From: Rotaria macrura
Taxonomy: Eukaryota; Rotifera; Eurotatoria; Philodinida; Philodinidae
Length of the DNA: 64,000 nt
Reading direction: 5' to 3'
NCBI GenBank assembly: GCA_900239685.1
Contig: OENT01000705.1
Location: 1-64,000, forward strand
Of this stretch, positions 11,701-23,410 are shown one piece after another; position 1 is the first letter of the stretch, and every line of letters starts with the position of its first letter. A program made the position numbers and the translations under genes. The notes below the pieces were generated by a model. It did not search any database. It saw only the letters and a list, made by a program, of their open reading frames with translations, and was not told the DNA's origin.

Positions 11701-14700
11701 CATAAGCGAAAGAGTCATGAAAAATTAGACTTCTTAGAAGGGTGATATTGTCAATCGAAACAAAACTATCTCATAAATTAGTAGTTTTTTCAAATTTTAT
11801 TTTAATGTCTGAATCATAAAATTTATATTTTTAGAGTTACTTCTTTAATGTTGTAGAAGGGAAGGAACAATAGAATAAAATAGTCTCTGTTTCAACACAT
11901 AATGCATTGGTTTGTCTACCTTTGAAAAAAATCATGGGACTGTAGATCGAGAATGCTTATTTAATGTTACATAATATCAACAGATCCTATTCAATTAACA
12001 TAGTTTGTTCGTTTGTAAGATGATGAAAAAGAAGAGTATAGCTTATTTTTCTTTGGTGTGACTGTTACACATCCGGCATTCACTTTTGTTTACTTCTCCT
12101 TTTTCTGTTAATATAGAATCTTCAAAAGTTACAAAAGATTAAATTAGCGATAGATCCTTCCTGGAATACGAGTAATAAGATGAAAAAAAGACGTTTTCAC
12201 AAAATTTCTAAGATCGCAGACATAGCTAGCGATTAAAAAACAGGAAAGGGGAAAATAAAGTGCGGTTACATTATTGATATCAATTTGAATCTTTTTATTT
12301 TGTTTGTTTGCTTATTTGTTTATTCATTTTTTCAAAAACAAACAAAGTGGCCTTTCATCACAGAACTGATTTTATCGACTATACTCTAACCAACAAATCG
12401 ATTAATCTGATATTAGCATATCGTTGAATACAATATAATAATTGATTTGAATCCTGTCTTGAGGTATTAGAAAAAAATAAAAAATACTGCAATGAATAAA
12501 ACTATAATAACGGATTAGAAAAGACTAACATCAATAAAAATCTAGTTTTAAAGTCGAAAATATCAGGTTTCAATATTGTCATCGATTTCCAAGTAATGAA
12601 AGTAATCGCTTTTATTCTGTGCTTTTCGTCACTTACATAGTTTTTGCAGCTCGAAACTAAAAGCAATCAATTGATTAGCGAATATTTTCACTCGTAAAAG
12701 TTTAAGCTAATGAATGATTATTTTCAAGAAGTTGCAACACTCACGAACCCGTTTTGCTCTTTCCACTCAATAACTCATTCGACCATATTCAACTCGTGAT
12801 CACTATGATAACAAACTTATAATCAGGTTCGAATAACAAAAGATCGAAGTGATGGCGAGATTCTAAAGTCTATATTTTGTCAAACCGAACTATTAAAAGG
12901 AGTATTGTCATACATCTCACTACGAACGAGATATAAAATTGGAATTTTTCTTTTATCAACGAAAAGCATCAGACGCATATGACTTTAACAATCGTTCCTT
13001 TTCTCTTTTTTTGTCTCGTTGTATTGCTATCCTTTGAAGAAAGAAATATAACCTAGATATTTCAAGAAAAAAATGATAGCATCACTTTTCAACTATAATT
13101 ATTGTTGTTCAATCACTTGTTTCAAACATATTTTCTACGATTTTAAATGAAGCTATTCTTCTTTTCCATTTTCAATTATCGAAATCTTCCGTCTGCAGTG
13201 ATCGAACTAAAAATCCTATATTTTAATAATTCTCAAAACACGAATACGTTTGAACGCGGTGAAAACCTGATCAAATATGCCACTCAAATGAGTACAAGTA
13301 CCGTTTTTTATGGATCTTGTCTAGCTGAGCAACTAGGAAATAATGAGATTTGTTCGAGAACGCTTCACTAAAAACTTGTCAGAACATTTCCAAATGATCT
13401 CTGATACCTAATGCACATCAATTTTGGGAATCTTCATTGTGGTCGTGTATGGTTCCATGTGGATGTTTTCAATAAGCCAAATATACTATGGATCCTTGCA
13501 AGATACATCACATTCATTACTAGGATCTTGATTGGAGAACATAAGGATTCCCTTAGAATTTTTTACTAAACTCCCGTCGCTGTGTGTTGCTGTTCCAGAA
13601 GGATTTTTCTTTCGCTAATTTCACGTTGCCAGATCTGTGATTTTTTTTTAAATCTTCATAATATCTTGATAATAATATTCAATTAGAATGCCTAAGGATC
13701 CTTTAGTTGCTGGATCTGTTCCAGTTCGTATTAAACATTTATCTTCAATTTCGATCGCTGTATGACATTATGACGCTCGAAGGAATAGCAGATAGAGGGA
13801 AGATCCTGATACGAGGATCTAATTGAGAGTTTTATTTAGATCACTGACACGAGGATGATCTTAGCATTTATTTAGAAAAATTTTCTAGACAAATTATTCT
13901 GCCGAGTGTCCGTCGTGGGTGGGGGTTGATGTGGGTGTGGACTCATTACATTAAACACACGAGTGATTGTCTCTTTTCATATCCACACTCATGCTCACAG
14001 ATATTAATAAATATTCATGGGTGATTCGCAAACATCAATCAAGGTTTTTCTTTTTCTCTATGTAATAGTTAAGATTGAGTATTTTCAAGGATTTTTTTAG
14101 GTCTACTTGCTAAAATCTTTTGTCGAAAGTAGAACGGAGAACGTTGTATATACTTACTTTTTTTCCCATCAATGTCTGTTCGAGAAAACTATATTTCTCG
14201 GTTTTCAGAGGATTGTTTTTTACTACTGTAATTCTAGTTGAGGATACATTTCATGATATTGAAAGCAGGAACTTTTCCCTATGGGATTGGACGGATTCCA
14301 GTAAAAGAGATTACCAATCTTTTATCTAGATCTTCAACAGAGCATCGTATAAAAATGCTAAAATGATTTCTATGAGTCTTGGAAGGGAATCTATGAATTA
14401 AATAGCAGGAATATGTCAATATCAAACACGGAAAAATGCATGAGAGATTCTATTAAAATTTTTATATAAATCTCAGCAATTACTTGTAGTACGATTTATT
14501 TTCAACTAATAGCTCTTGGAATCTGCCTAAATTATCTGCAGCAATGAAAATTGCGAGTCTTTGAAATCTCTATGAAAATGCAAGTGATTATATAGCAAGG
14601 AAAATGTCAGGATTCCATTGGAATTGTTACAAATGCGTCGGTGAATTCTTAATAGGATGAATGAAAATCCATGTTGTAAAGATTCGTTGGAGTTTTCGTT

Positions 14701-15311
14701 AAAATCTCTTCCTGAAACGAAAACTAGGGATCTTGACAGGAGCCTTTTTTACACTTTTGGTTATAACGGAAGAAGATCTTTACATAAAAAGCTAAGGAAC
14801 CAATAGGAAACCGTGAGGACTTCGCTACAAACTGTCTGCATTGCTTTCTAAGGATTTTTTGTAGCAGGGACGAGATATTAATTGATAATTATGAAAGCAG
14901 GAATTGACTCGGAGGAGAATTGTAGAGTATTTTTGAAAAAGTTATGTAATTAATTGATAGAGAGAAGTCTATCAATCTGGCTAAAAACCATTAGTGTACC
15001 AGGCGGTTTTCATCGTTTTTTGCAACAATCTCTACCGCATAGAAGCTAGACGATTTTTGTGACACAATCTGAAAGGATTTTTGAACTATATAAGGCAGAG
15101 ATTCGAATCTCTCCCCCTCCCACACACACAAGTGACAAAAGGTTTGCAGAAATCATCGTGGACCGTATATCATAAATTCCACATTAGAATAGATGGACAT
15201 CTTGCGTATCGCAGTTCGAGAATATTAAGAAACGATTACGAAGAAACACGCCTGAAAAGAAATAGCAAAAAACAAGTTTCATAGGATAAGAAACAATTGC
15301 TATATTATGCT
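8701..15311. other. Long intergenic stretch without recognised genes
   Basis: About 6.6 kb with no recognisable protein, RNA gene or terminal-repeat element. AT content is high around 10500-12900. Many words of the GGATTTT/AAAATCC type between 9200-9700 and 13500-14900 suggest very old, unresolvable repeats. A short GT-rich patch (GGGTGGGGGTTGATGTGGGTG) lies at 13918-13938. The 74-residue frame at 13147-13371 has no motif I know, and I do not call it a gene. Confidence 0.4.
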
Positions 15312-15566
15312 TCACATTTTAATCTCGCAGAGATCGAACTCAGAAACGTTTCGGGTTGTAGCGATTTTCGCGTTTTTAGCGGTCCAATAATATGAGCACA
15401 AAAGTGTTTTATTGACGAATTTCTTGTTCCCGTCTAAATGATAGCTCCAAATTTTGAACACATCCTTACTCATACTATAATCAAGCCTCAGAACATGACG
15501 AATGTGTTCAATATGATCAAGAAAATTTAGGCAGCCACAAGATATTACATTCAATGTGAACTTCAC
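15312..15566 (-). CDS. Hypothetical protein fragment, 84 aa
   Basis: Uninterrupted frame on the minus strand, ATG at 15566 and TGA at the end. Composition looks like a globular protein (DHIEHIRHVLRLDYSM, then FKIWSYHLDGNKKFVN, then CSYYWTAKNAKIATT), with few low-complexity runs, unlike the AT-rich junk frames nearby. I recognise no domain. It may be one exon of a longer gene or a remnant; no convincing neighbouring exon was found. The next sequence called as a gene is the cysteine-rich gene at 16864-18474, also on the minus strand, with no sign of linkage. Confidence 0.35.
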   Translation of the reverse strand: MKFTLNVISCGCLNFLDHIEHIRHVLRLDYSMSKDVFKIWSYHLDGNKKFVNKTLLCSYYWTAKNAKIATTRNVSEFDLCEIKM

Positions 15567-16863
15567 ATTGTGAAGTAAAGAATTTGTCTCGAACTTTGGA
15601 GGTCATTTTTCTGAACTGCTTCATCCGACAATCAGGCGATCTCAATGGCTAGTGGCTTCAGTTCAGACCTTTGATACAATCATGTTTCAAAAATATTCCA
15701 TTTTTCTGTTGATTTTTCTCCATGTGTTACCTCATGTAACTATGCTAATATCTAGTTATCAAGAAAACTAAAAATATGAAGCCTAGCAAAAGAATAAAAG
15801 TTCATAGCTCATCTTGCCTTATTATCGGCAGCAGGATATTTATGCAAACTAAGAAGTCTTCGATTTGCGTTAAGTAATATGATTAAAAATACGACAAGAT
15901 CCCAATTATCAATTTTAGTTAAGAGTTTATATCACTGTGGAAGAAAAATACACGANGACTAAAGTACAAGTTTCTACTGTTAGAAACTACAGCAGTTAAG
16001 AGCTTTACATTCTATGACTGCTTACAACTGTACTAGTACACTTTTCTTAAAATAAGTAGATTGCAAATTGATAGATTTAAACATATCCCATTTTGGCCGA
16101 TTAAGTCAATCATTTCACCCGGTTTCAATCCTGCGGCATACATCTAGTCCCATAGATCCTATGTTTGAGGTGCTTATACTAATCTTCAATAAAATGAACG
16201 ATCTGATATTTTTAAGTTACTTCGATATTTTATACATTTCTAATGATTGATTTGCATGCAGACATCGGAGGATACACCTCAATAGATTTATGTACGGTCT
16301 AAGCAGTCTTATAGTTGATTTGTGTGGAGTTAGAGATATGCTTTCAGTGCCTAGTACAATCAAAAGTTTCTATGAACGCATTTCAGCTTTTCTGCTTAAT
16401 GTTGAACTGTAAAGCTTTCGATCTATCTTGCATCATTTGATGATGCAAGATGAAGTTTTTCCCGAAAACGAAGAAGGGAACTTTATGATCTTGCTACCCA
16501 AATCTATGAATGAAATATTTATAAAAAAGGAACTTTTCCGCTGCATTCGGACATTGCTGTTAAGATTATCTGAATTCAAACAGGGGAAGTATCGTACTGA
16601 TCTTTAGAAGAAAGCTCATTTTTATAGCCTTCGATTTGAAACCGTTTCTTGTCTATTGAAATACAAAAGCGTTTATTTTTAGAAAGAACTATATTTAGTA
16701 TAGAATGAACCAAAAAGAACGAATGGAATTCGATTGTAAATAGTAGCATACGAAGCAAACTTCAATAGTGAGGGAGAATAGCCAACACGGGCAGAAGTTT
16801 GATTAAATTTTTTTCTTATCATGAAGATTGAATTACCCATAGTATCAATTTTCAATGTCACCT
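15567..16863. other. Intergenic, no recognised gene
   Basis: AT-rich spacer. It holds one ambiguous base (n) at 15956 and a perfect 11-bp stem hairpin at 16425-16451 (ATCTTGCATCA, loop TTTGA, TGATGCAAGAT). The 60-residue frame at 16068-16250 looks mildly protein-like but matches nothing I know. Confidence 0.4.
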
Positions 16864-18474
16864 TCATTTATCCGAGAGAAATTTTGGCTCCAGAGGAACT
16901 ACACATACTTGAATAAAACTAAGACTACCCAAGATCAAGAAGAGTATATTTAATGCTTACCTAGTTGATGGATAGTGGTTGGAGTTGGAGCTGGACTTGT
17001 AGAGGTAGTTGTAGTTGGGATTGTAGTAGTAGTTGTACTGTTCAGTGCTATTCATTATCATAGAGCATTTGTGTAAATAAAGAATATAGTCTTGAATGTG
17101 ACATAGAATATGATATAGAACTCAAAACACTCAGGTTGTTGGTGAAGTCTTAGGAATGATTCAAATTACAACGATAGTCTCGAATGGTTTGCTAATCGCG
17201 TTAGTTTTTTTCCGAATATCAAGTTTCGATGGAAAATTTCTGTACTCATCGGAGACCAAATCGAAGTAAAACTTTCAAAAATTTCCTTTAACATAACTCA
17301 AATGACTCAAATCAAAATGGAGCAGATTGAGCAAATTTGAGAAAAACTGACATAACTCAATGAGTCTGCTCTCTTCATTTTGAGAAATGTTGGGAAAAAA
17401 TCAAGCATTTGTACAACAGCAGCAAATGAATTGTCTCATCTAGAACACTATAGATTTTTTACTAATACGTTCAAGTAACACTTTAGAATTAGCAAAAACA
17501 ATGACAAGGAGAAAAATACGAAGGATACCTTATTCTACCCGAAGTGTTTAGTTCTGTCATATTTTGAATAAGATCAAAGATTTATGTGCACTGGCTGCTG
17601 TTGCCGTAGATGATTGGTATTCAAAGTATGAAGTGGGTAGGATGTGGGCGTGGGCTATAGTTGTGAAACACTCACACTTAGGATGCGTCCTATGAACCTG
17701 AATAAGAACGACGTATCAGTTTTTTATTTTGTTGCGGTCTCTGATGCTCATTAAAATGTTTTAAATGTACTCAAGTATCGCCATACATATATGTATCACT
17801 GCAACAGACTCTGCGTTTTCGATTAATTTATATAATCCAAGAAAAGAGATATGACTTGTTCACCGATAATTATCACTCACTGAATCTCCACCACACATTC
17901 TTCACATTTTTCAAAGGTTCCTCATCTATCCCTAACTGTTATCACGCAAATATGAATTGTACGTGGAGAAGCTTCGGTTGACGGAGAAATAAGCTCGTGG
18001 AAGATTCGAGTTTCAGTTTAATCTGTAGATCACGATTTGTTCTCTTACGTATCATTGAAGGACATAATTGTTGATTGAAACTCGGTATCGGATAACAAAC
18101 AGGTAAATTTTGACATCGAGGATGGTGAACACATCGATGCCCGGGTTCGTAGCAAACATTGGTTGAGCTTTCACATGGAACTAACACAGAACAGTCCACA
18201 AATTGATCAGCACAAATACCGATACCAATAGCACCTGGTATGTGGAAGCAGGCACACCAACTATTCGATGAACATCGATCATATTGAGAAGTTCCTCGGC
18301 AGAATTGAGATTTCACCCGAACTATCAACATACTAAAATGAAAACAAGACATGTAAAACGAATATCTGAAGTTTAAAAGAAGCATTGTTCAGCATTAAAT
18401 GAATATGACAATAATAGGTTTTAGAATTACCTGAATACAACGAATACGAAACAATGAATAACTATTGAGACCAT
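16864..18474 (-). CDS. Secreted cysteine-rich protein with Thr/Pro tail, four exons
   Basis: Model by splice reading on the minus strand: exon 1 18474-18431, exon 2 18332-18049, exon 3 17047-16961, exon 4 16898-16864. All four join in frame (44+284+87+35 nt, 149 codons plus stop). Donors are CAG|GTAATT, ATAC|GTAAGA and CTAG|GTAAGC; acceptors end TTTTAG, GAATAG and TGTGTAG. Introns are 98, 1001 and 62 nt. Exon 1 begins MVSIVIHCFVFVVF, a clear signal-peptide core. Exon 2 holds about 14 cysteines (for example CSSNSWCACF, CYEPGHRC, CQNLPVCYP), probably disulphide-bonded. Exon 3 encodes a mucin-like stretch (NSTTTTTIPTTTTSTSPAPT), likely O-glycosylated. This suggests a small secreted, possibly surface or matrix, protein; its function is unknown. 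If intron 2 is wrong, exon 2 would run on to a stop at 17942. Confidence 0.65.
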
Positions 18475-19143
18475 CGTTTGCTTTAGAATGAGATAGAATG
18501 GTAGTTGCACTTAGCTTTATGCTTAATTGACAAGTGATGTTTTTCGTTTTCACCGATAATAAAAAGCGCAAGGAATAATCATGCGATACAAAGAAACTCG
18601 ATATCAGTCCTATACGTAACCTTACCTCAATTATTCATTTTTCTCCAGAAAATTAATCTTCATCGAAGATAAAGACCACGATAAAAAAAATGGGGATTTT
18701 GTCGGCAATACGGATGGTCAAACCACTAGCGTCATCACTCTAAGCATGAGCATTACGCCTATAAACGATTAAACTGACTAAATTTCAGTGTTTCAAGACA
18801 ACCATCAAGCTTTCTGACTTTGCATAAGCATATTATCACAACGATGTGGATGCCGATGTGTTTGCGTGCATGTTGGTGGTGATGTGGGTAGACGAGCTTG
18901 AAGGCATTTGCGAATCTATTCGAGGGCCTTGCTGATTGTGAGGCCTAGTGAAGCTTTCAATGAAAACCACCAACATCGACGCGCACAAATAACACCGACA
19001 CCCGAATCCTACCTCCCTAGGAAGAGGTTATGGGCAACCCTGTATATCAAAGTACGTGACGAGACCGAAAACCAGTATATCTAAAAATATTTTCAGAGTC
19101 ACAAATCGTGACAGACTTGTTCAAAAATCCTCCAGACCATCAT
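18475..19143. other. Spacer between the cysteine-rich and RING genes
   Basis: This stretch lies upstream of the cysteine-rich gene and of the RING frame, which are divergently oriented, so promoters of both should be here. No clear TATA box or motif could be assigned. GTGGATG/GATGTGGGTAG words at 18842-18892 are echoed by CACC-rich words near 18970-19010, giving a weak inverted arrangement. Confidence 0.35.
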
Positions 19144-19314
19144 AGACTGTGACAGACATGTGGCTATGCCTTTTTTGGATTTTTAGACAAGGAATTTCTA
19201 TTTAAAAAAAATATTTAATTGAATAATTATTCATTTAAATATTTATTTTATTATAGAAATTTCAGCGTTGAAAAATCAAAAAAATAGCATGTCGACATGT
19301 CTGTCGTGGTCTGT
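19143..19314. mobile_element. Small foldback MITE
   Basis: Inverted arms: the left reads TAGACTGTGACAGACATGTG and the right, on the other strand, CAGACCACGACAGACATGTC. The arms continue through TTTTTGGATTTTT to AATTTCTA, around an AT-rich centre of TTTAAATA-type words. The arms are about 60 bp and roughly 80% alike. A target duplication is not clear. It lies about 80 bp before the RING-finger frame. Confidence 0.6.
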
Positions 19315-19391
19315 GGGGCAGTTGGGATCTCTCATTTTTCTACCCATAAACTTCAACACTCAGTCATGTTTCACAAAATAAAAAATAAAAA

Positions 19392-19685
19392 ATGTGGATG
19401 ACTTTTCATTTCTCTGGGAAAATGCTCAATTGCTTTGTAAAAAAAGTCTTTAATACTCCTGCCTTATTTTATTCTATTCTCTATTTAGATGCAACTGAAA
19501 CGCTGGGTGTATGTTGTATTTGCCTTATTGACAAGGCTACATACTTTATTTTATCAAAAAGCGGTCACGAAGGTGAAACCGGTTGTGGTCATGATTTATG
19601 CATGAATTGCATCAACAAACTTAAAGACTGTCCTACATGTCGTACAAAGATAATATCGTACTTGGAAGTGAGAGATTGGGGATGA
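19392..19685 (+). CDS. RING-finger protein (putative E3 ubiquitin ligase), C-terminal part
   Basis: All eight zinc ligands of a RING-HC finger are present: C41, C44, C65, H67, C70, C73, C80 and C83 of the 97-residue frame (CCICL ... CGHDLC ... CPTCRTK). RING fingers recruit E2 enzymes to ubiquitinate targets. The finger ends 14 residues before the stop, as in many C-terminal RING proteins. The start is uncertain. A 52-nt stretch at 19437-19488 (GCTTT|GTAAAA ... CTATTTAG|ATGC) looks like an intron of the size seen elsewhere here, but splicing it puts exon 1 in a frame with no ATG before a stop at about 19380. The true N terminus may therefore lie in unseen exons, or the frame may be unspliced from 19392. 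AATAAA follows at 19698-19703. Confidence 0.6.
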   Translation: MWMTFHFSGKMLNCFVKKVFNTPALFYSILYLDATETLGVCCICLIDKATYFILSKSGHEGETGCGHDLCMNCINKLKDCPTCRTKIISYLEVRDWG

Positions 19686-19697
19686 GAGTGAATTTCA

Positions 19698-19703
19698 AAT
19701 AAA
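19698..19703 (+). terminator. Poly(A) signal of the RING gene
   Basis: AATAAA 13 bases after the TGA stop of the RING-finger frame, in TTTCAAATAAAAATTCG. Position and orientation fit a short 3' UTR, as is usual in compact rotifer genes. Confidence 0.6.
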
Positions 19704-19841
19704 AATTCGACAAAATTCAAGCTTTGAAGAGCTTTTGAATAGCTGCCACTACGTGTCTGGACTTGGCTAAGAGCCTCGTCAAGGGCCTTTATTTTTTAAC
19801 TTTCCACTTGAGAGTGTGGGTGTTGATTTAGATGTCGGTGG

Positions 19842-21387
19842 CAGAGATCCGCGTGTCAATCAAAAACGCGACTCGTCACCGCCTCGTCATATTGGCGAGT
19901 TGCTCATTGTTGCCTCGCCTCGCCTCGCCTTCTCAGACTCCGACTCGTCACCGCCTCGCCTCGCCTAGAATTTATAATAAAATAGTTATTTTTAGGTATT
20001 TTTTCAACCCCCCATAACAATCACTATCTTTTTATTTTATACAATCAAATAAAGAACATTGTATACATTTAAATAAGTTAAAAGAACAAACATATTAATG
20101 ATAATCAAATAAATAAAGATCGTTCATTTTTTTACTGAGCGTATAAACAATGCTCTGAGAATTGCATCAGTGGAATACTTGGACTAGACTGAATAATTAA
20201 ATATACGAGTATCCAGAGTGTGCTAAAAGTCAACTAGCAAAACGAAAACTGCATAGGTGCACAGGATTATGACCAAATGAACAAATTTTTTTTCTAATGG
20301 TAGACATACTTCAAAGTTTTTATTCATCAGTAAAAGGTTTAATAACATCAATTAGACTTATTTTCACTAATTTAAAAGATCAAAATTCACATTTATATGC
20401 GAAAGATAAACTATAAATTTGGGGTTTCTATAATCGGATGCAAATTCCCCTGTTCTTAGATTTTCAAAATCATGTAATAATTTATTTGAATCGTTGAGTT
20501 TTCTCTATTTTATCTAACTTCGCAAATTCCTCTAAAATCTGTTTGCACTGAAAAGATCGGAAAACACTAGTGACTTTAGTTGAAGTTTGGTGAAGTACTC
20601 CTCTGGATAGTGAACAAATTAGCAACGCTATTCGAGAACTTACTGAAGAATCATATTTTTAGAGGTCTTATTTGCTGATCATTTTGGTTAACAAATGTTC
20701 CATGTTCATCAAGAAAAGGTGTTCCCCGAGTCAAAATACTGGAGAACAGCAAATAGTGTTGGTCAAAGGAAACGACATTTTCTAGTACTATGACTCAGAT
20801 ACCGTTAGTTCTTGATGAAAATAGAAGAATTTTTTAACCAGAATGATCTGTATAACAATCTCTAAAAAATGGAATTTGTGAATAAACTTTGGGATACATT
20901 TCTATTTTTTGTGGTTGACGCCTGATAGAAGTGTGTTGGAAAAGGTCAAACTCCGTGTTCATGTAATTAGATGATGATAGCTTTCAAGTGTGTTAATAAG
21001 CGGCTAGCACTTGAATAGAAGCTTGGAAGTATCCTCGACCATTACGAAAAATATCAGATAATTTGTTCATCACTCTGTAGAGATATACAGTTTTCTTTTT
21101 TAAGCTGATCGTTGTTACACCCTGCACACTAAGTTATTGTCCCGATCTGATAAACTTCACTAAAAATTGAAACGCTTAGAAAGAGCTGCATAAAATCGAA
21201 TGATATCCTTAAAGATTTGCCATTTATTCGTCAAAAATAACATTCTTAGTATAGGCGAGTCGACTCGGCGATTTACAAAGTCAACTCGTGCTCGCCGCGG
21301 TTTATAAAATACCGACTCGCCTCGCCTCGTGGCGGTGCGAGGCGAGGCGAGGTGAGGCGAGTAAACTCGGCGATTTTCGGATCTCTG
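19842..21387. mobile_element. hAT-like element with CGAGGCGAG subterminal repeats, perfect 8-bp duplication
   Basis: Termini are CAGAGATCCGCG (left) and, on the other strand, CAGAGATCCGAAAATCGCCG. GTCGGTGG flanks both sides exactly (19834-19841 and 21388-21395). Inside both ends are dense GC-rich clusters of CTCGCC/GGCGAG and GACTCG words (about 19870-19970 and 21250-21375), strikingly different from the AT-rich core. Such clusters are typical binding sites for hAT transposases. The 1.3-kb core has no transposase motif, so mobility would need a transposase encoded elsewhere. Confidence 0.88.
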
Positions 21388-21395
21388 GTCGGTGG

Positions 21396-23400
21396 GTGTG
21401 GGTGTATTATTTAAGATTTATCCACATCCAGACACCCACACACACACTAGTCTACGCCAAGTATTTACATCTTATACGACGAAATGCAATGTAACTCTAA
21501 GGTAATTTATACGATTGTATTTTTTTCGAGCTGAAGTAGCTACGATCTTAATAGTTCTTTTTGAATCAAGACAGCGTTCTCTTTGTTTTTCACCAGGCAG
21601 CTACGATGGCAAAGTAAGTAAAAATTCTTTTCTTTTGTTTTGTGTTACTGGCATAATTAAGATTTTCTTCCTTTTCTTCTCTTATAGATAATAACGTTAT
21701 GTAATGGAGCCCATAGGGGTCAATGGTGCATCTGCAAGGCGAACAAGCGATAACCTTGAGACTTTCTCACTCCTAAGGCCTGATTCTTGTTTCAATAACT
21801 CTCACCAACACGAAGACATCTTTCAGTGTCTTCGCATGTAAATGGATCGTTTGCAAACATTCTAACATGAAGACGATTAAGTGGAATACATTCAATCTAC
21901 AATGAATGATGACAAAGTTATACTTATTTTTTTTCCGAACCTAGTAAGAACACTGATCCCTCGTATTTATCAACTTCGACAGATTATTTCAATTTACATC
22001 TACTGTGAGAATCAGAAACCCAATGAAGAATGGATCAAACAATAGAAGAGAGTAAATTTGAAGCCATTGTTTAATTATGTTAGTAATTCATTCTCACAAT
22101 TTTGAGAAACTGTGAACATTCTACTAATAGATTCCAGGCTAGTGTAACAATGAGTGATCTTTTACATCGTATTTGTATTAGAAACTATGAACCAAAACGA
22201 GTAAATGATACTGTGCATAGGTTCAAAAACCAATTGTATCTTATGATCATTCTTTCATACTCCAAAGTCTTATATCTATTACTGAATAATTAGTATTTGT
22301 TTGAGTATTTTTGTTAATAAAATTGCTTTAGCGTTAACTGGTGCGCATATTGAACCAAAAGAAGATTACTGGATAGTTAAAAAAAACTTCATAGGCAACA
22401 AATTAAATCTTTTTATGGTAGCGTTCGAATAGTAATCACTTGTTGCTGATCAATTTCTCTCCAATAACTTTGCTCGACGATTACCGTTCTATCGTTTTAT
22501 TCAATTAAACCTTGATTAAGAACAAAATTTCATGGACAGTGTGTTTGGTAGTTAAAAAAGAACAACTGATTATCAGGAACATAAAAGTTATTAACTTGAA
22601 ATTTTTCTAATCATAGTTCGACAAGAATTATCGCTTTGAATATATCTCAAAAATACGTACAACCAATGTGTTTGATTTAGTTTGTGCCAAAAATATGACT
22701 TGACTTGAGCAACTCATACAAGTCATTAAATACAAGGAAATACTTTTCGTTTTATAAGTCCAGGAGATAGTTTACACCCGTCCCGCGTTTTTCATAGACA
22801 CGATACGTTAAATGTAATGTTAGCTATTTATAGGAAACCAATAACTGATTAAAGGGAAATGAATTATGCCTAACTCTGCACAATATCCTTCGGAAGATAA
22901 ATCCTACCATCACTAGATCACCAATGTGTAAAAGACGTTTCATGACAGAGTTTACGGAAGAAAACGAACACCTAACCTAAAATTTCGCACTAAGTTATTC
23001 TGCCAGTAGTCTTAATTCTGACGAGCTTACCTATAAGATTGATCTGTCATTAATCGTAGAAAGGTGTATGACCTTCTCCAAGACTACATCACTGTTTAAT
23101 TGAGATTAATAAAATCATAGATGAAAAACAGAGTTTCTAATTGTAAGAAACAAAAACAGTATTCCTTAAATGGTCACGGAGCTTCTTTATTCTAGATACT
23201 CTGTTGATTAACTTGTATGCCTTTGCTGTTGAAATTCTCAGAATTTAAGTATAGCCATTCGAGGCTGTTCTCATGTAATTTAGATAAAAGGTAGCTTTAT
23301 ACAAATCGACCAACTCGCCACTTGCTAACGGATGACCTATAAGAAAAGGTAGAAGTTTCATTTCATATTTGCATCCCTAAACACGTTTTATTACAAAAAC
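21396..23400. other. No recognised gene; possible spliced non-coding exons near 21500-21690
   Basis: Mostly AT-rich. Around 21597-21613 a 17-nt exon-like unit (GCAGCTACGATGGCAAA) is bounded by a pyrimidine-rich acceptor (TTTGTTTTTCACCAG) and a perfect GTAAGT donor. An acceptor CTTCTCTTATAG follows 74 nt later (21687), and a possible donor lies at 21502. Joining these gives only a very short reading frame. It could be 5' UTR splicing of an unseen gene or a non-coding transcript. Nothing else in the stretch is recognisable. Confidence 0.35.
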
Positions 23401-23410
23401 GATATCTAGC

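Noticed and set aside
13918..13938. TGTGGG words resembling a rotifer telomere repeat (also near 18880 and 21390)
   Set aside because: Only one or two copies at each place and no array, so there is no support for an interstitial telomere.
16425..16451. Perfect 11-bp hairpin as terminator or regulatory element
   Set aside because: An isolated hairpin with no adjacent gene end or poly-T. One such stem in this much AT-rich DNA is not unusual.
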